Part shown: piece by piece, positions 4,789 through 5,238 of the stretch
Numbering within the stretch: the first letter of the stretch is position 1
Layout: each line of letters starts with the position of its first letter
Notes under the pieces: generated by a model
Told to the model about the DNA's origin: nothing
The model's database searches: none
Seen by the model: only the letters and a program-made list of their open reading frames with translations
Source of the DNA: an uncultured Prevotella sp.
GTDB taxonomy: Bacteria > Bacteroidota > Bacteroidia > Bacteroidales > Bacteroidaceae
Direction of reading: 5' to 3'
Length of the DNA stretch: 5,238 nt
Assembly: GCA_934202525.1 (NCBI GenBank)
Contig: CAKPYB010000076.1
Span: 1-5,238 of the forward strand
Program-made: the position numbers and the translations under genes

Positions 4789-4821
4789 GGGAAAACCATA
4801 ATCTGATGTATGATTTTCCCT
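4788..4821. promoter_or_regulatory. Long imperfect dyad beside the -33 element
   Basis: AGGGAAAA (4788-4795) pairs with TTTTCCCT (4814-4821), and after one C/A mismatch CATA (4797-4800) pairs with TATG (4809-4812), with an 8-base apical loop. Its left end touches the -33 TTTG of the minus-strand promoter. No T-run follows and no gene ends here, so an operator is more likely than a terminator. A small hairpin, CGGG-N6-CCCG, follows at 4830-4843. Confidence 0.5.
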
Positions 4822-4911
4822 AAAAGCATCGGGGAGATTCCCGTAATAAGATTGTAGTATCTTTTATCTGCTAATTAAAATCCTTGTAACCCTTTTGACA
4901 CATAATACCCC

Positions 4912-4919
4912 TACCTTTG
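4912..4919 (+). promoter_or_regulatory. -7 box of the rightmost exported protein gene
   Basis: TACCTTTG matches TAnnTTTG and is followed by CACCC, the same context as the -7 box at 2141. A -33 element at the ideal distance is not clear: TTTTG ends at 4897 (14 bases away) and TTG at 4884-4886 is 25 bases away. The start would be near 4926, with a leader of about 90 bases that contains ATTAGAATATT twice (4964-4974 and 4982-4992). Confidence 0.6.
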
Positions 4920-5017
4920 CACCCGAATTCTGAATGGTATTGTCTCTATATGGGGAAATACTGATTAGAATATTCAAGTTTATTAGAATATTAATAATTA
5001 TAGTCAGATAAAAGAAA

Positions 5018-5238
5018 ATGGAAAAGAAAGTTTCGGGTAAGCAGAGCAACATGAATGGCTTTGCTATGATAAAAGGTAGAATGGCTACTGTAGTTTTGGC
5101 TTCGGCTTTATTGTTGGGTGGAGGCTTGACTGCTCAGGCGCAAAACGCAGCATTAACCACTTGTTCTCAGAGTGCAGCAACCGCAATTCCGCAGAATCCT
5201 AACTGGAAGGCGAATGCTGCCGAATGGCAGAAACTGAA
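5018..5238 (+). CDS. N-terminus of an exported protein of unknown family (3' end outside window)
   Basis: The frame opens at ATG 5018-5020 and is still open at the window edge, giving 73 full codons. The visible part is an extended N-terminus with several lysines (1-21), a hydrophobic core ATVVLASALLLGGGL (23-37) and a signal peptidase I site with probable cleavage after Ala41 (TAQA-QN). The mature start is Ala/Gln/Thr/Ser-rich, with one Cys49, then IPQNPNWKANAAEWQKL. It is therefore exported to the periplasm or beyond; Cys49 is too far from the hydrophobic core for a lipoprotein signal. Internal starts at Met12, Met17 and Met22 are possible, and a shorter form from Met17 would look like a more usual signal peptide. 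Met1 is kept because it follows an A-rich AAAAGAAA leader typical of this group. No family can be recognised from this fragment. Confidence 0.75.
   Translation, partial: MEKKVSGKQSNMNGFAMIKGRMATVVLASALLLGGGLTAQAQNAALTTCSQSAATAIPQNPNWKANAAEWQKL

Noticed and set aside
4895..4900. TTGACA, a classical sigma-70 -35 hexamer
   Set aside because: No matching -10 lies 16-18 bases downstream, and the organism's main sigma factor uses a TTTG/TAnnTTTG pattern.
4864..5052. A 62-codon minus-strand frame in the right-hand spacer
   Set aside because: It overlaps the -7 box and leader of the plus-strand exported gene; its hydrophobic look comes from AT-rich sequence.

Overview
The window looks like chromosomal DNA of a Bacteroidota gut bacterium, most probably Prevotella/Segatella. 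The evidence is the TAnnTTTG type of -7 box found upstream of nearly every gene (usually TATCTTTG), with TTTG or TTG about 20 bases further upstream in three cases, the A-rich leaders with weak ribosome-binding sites, and a DUF4492 gene. The genus is an inference from style; no marker gene is present.

Layout, left to right. Positions 1-231 (minus) hold the start of a DUF4492 membrane protein, a family that usually sits just before cytochrome bd oxidase genes. A 278-base spacer with a duplicated -7 box and a perfect 21-base direct repeat leads to a MmcQ/YjbR-family gene (510-878, plus). That gene converges with a 3-base gap on a small cupin (882-1331, minus). The cupin is divergent from an HxlR-type winged-helix regulator (1670-2038, plus). 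The 338-base gap between them carries two well-formed divergent promoters and dyads of similar architecture, so it is a plausible regulator/target pair. Next is a 596-residue thiamine-diphosphate enzyme related to 1-deoxy-D-xylulose-5-phosphate synthase (2181-3971, plus), closed by AT-rich repeats and a strong terminator hairpin shared with the convergent gene 4127-4708 (minus). The latter encodes an exported protein with a His/Lys/Asp-rich tail ending in eleven aspartates. A 309-base divergent spacer follows, then the start of an exported protein (5018 onward, plus) that runs off the window.

No RNA gene, insertion sequence, CRISPR array or phage gene was seen, and the genes do not form one obvious pathway. 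The two most interesting points are: (1) the DXS-like enzyme keeps the cofactor and catalytic residues but lacks both arginines that bind the substrate phosphate in E. coli DXS, so it may use a different acceptor; (2) the HxlR/cupin intergenic region carries two GTTAN-N6-NTAAC dyads 50 bases apart. A recurring theme is short tandem duplications (9 to 33 bases) at gene borders and inside two coding regions.
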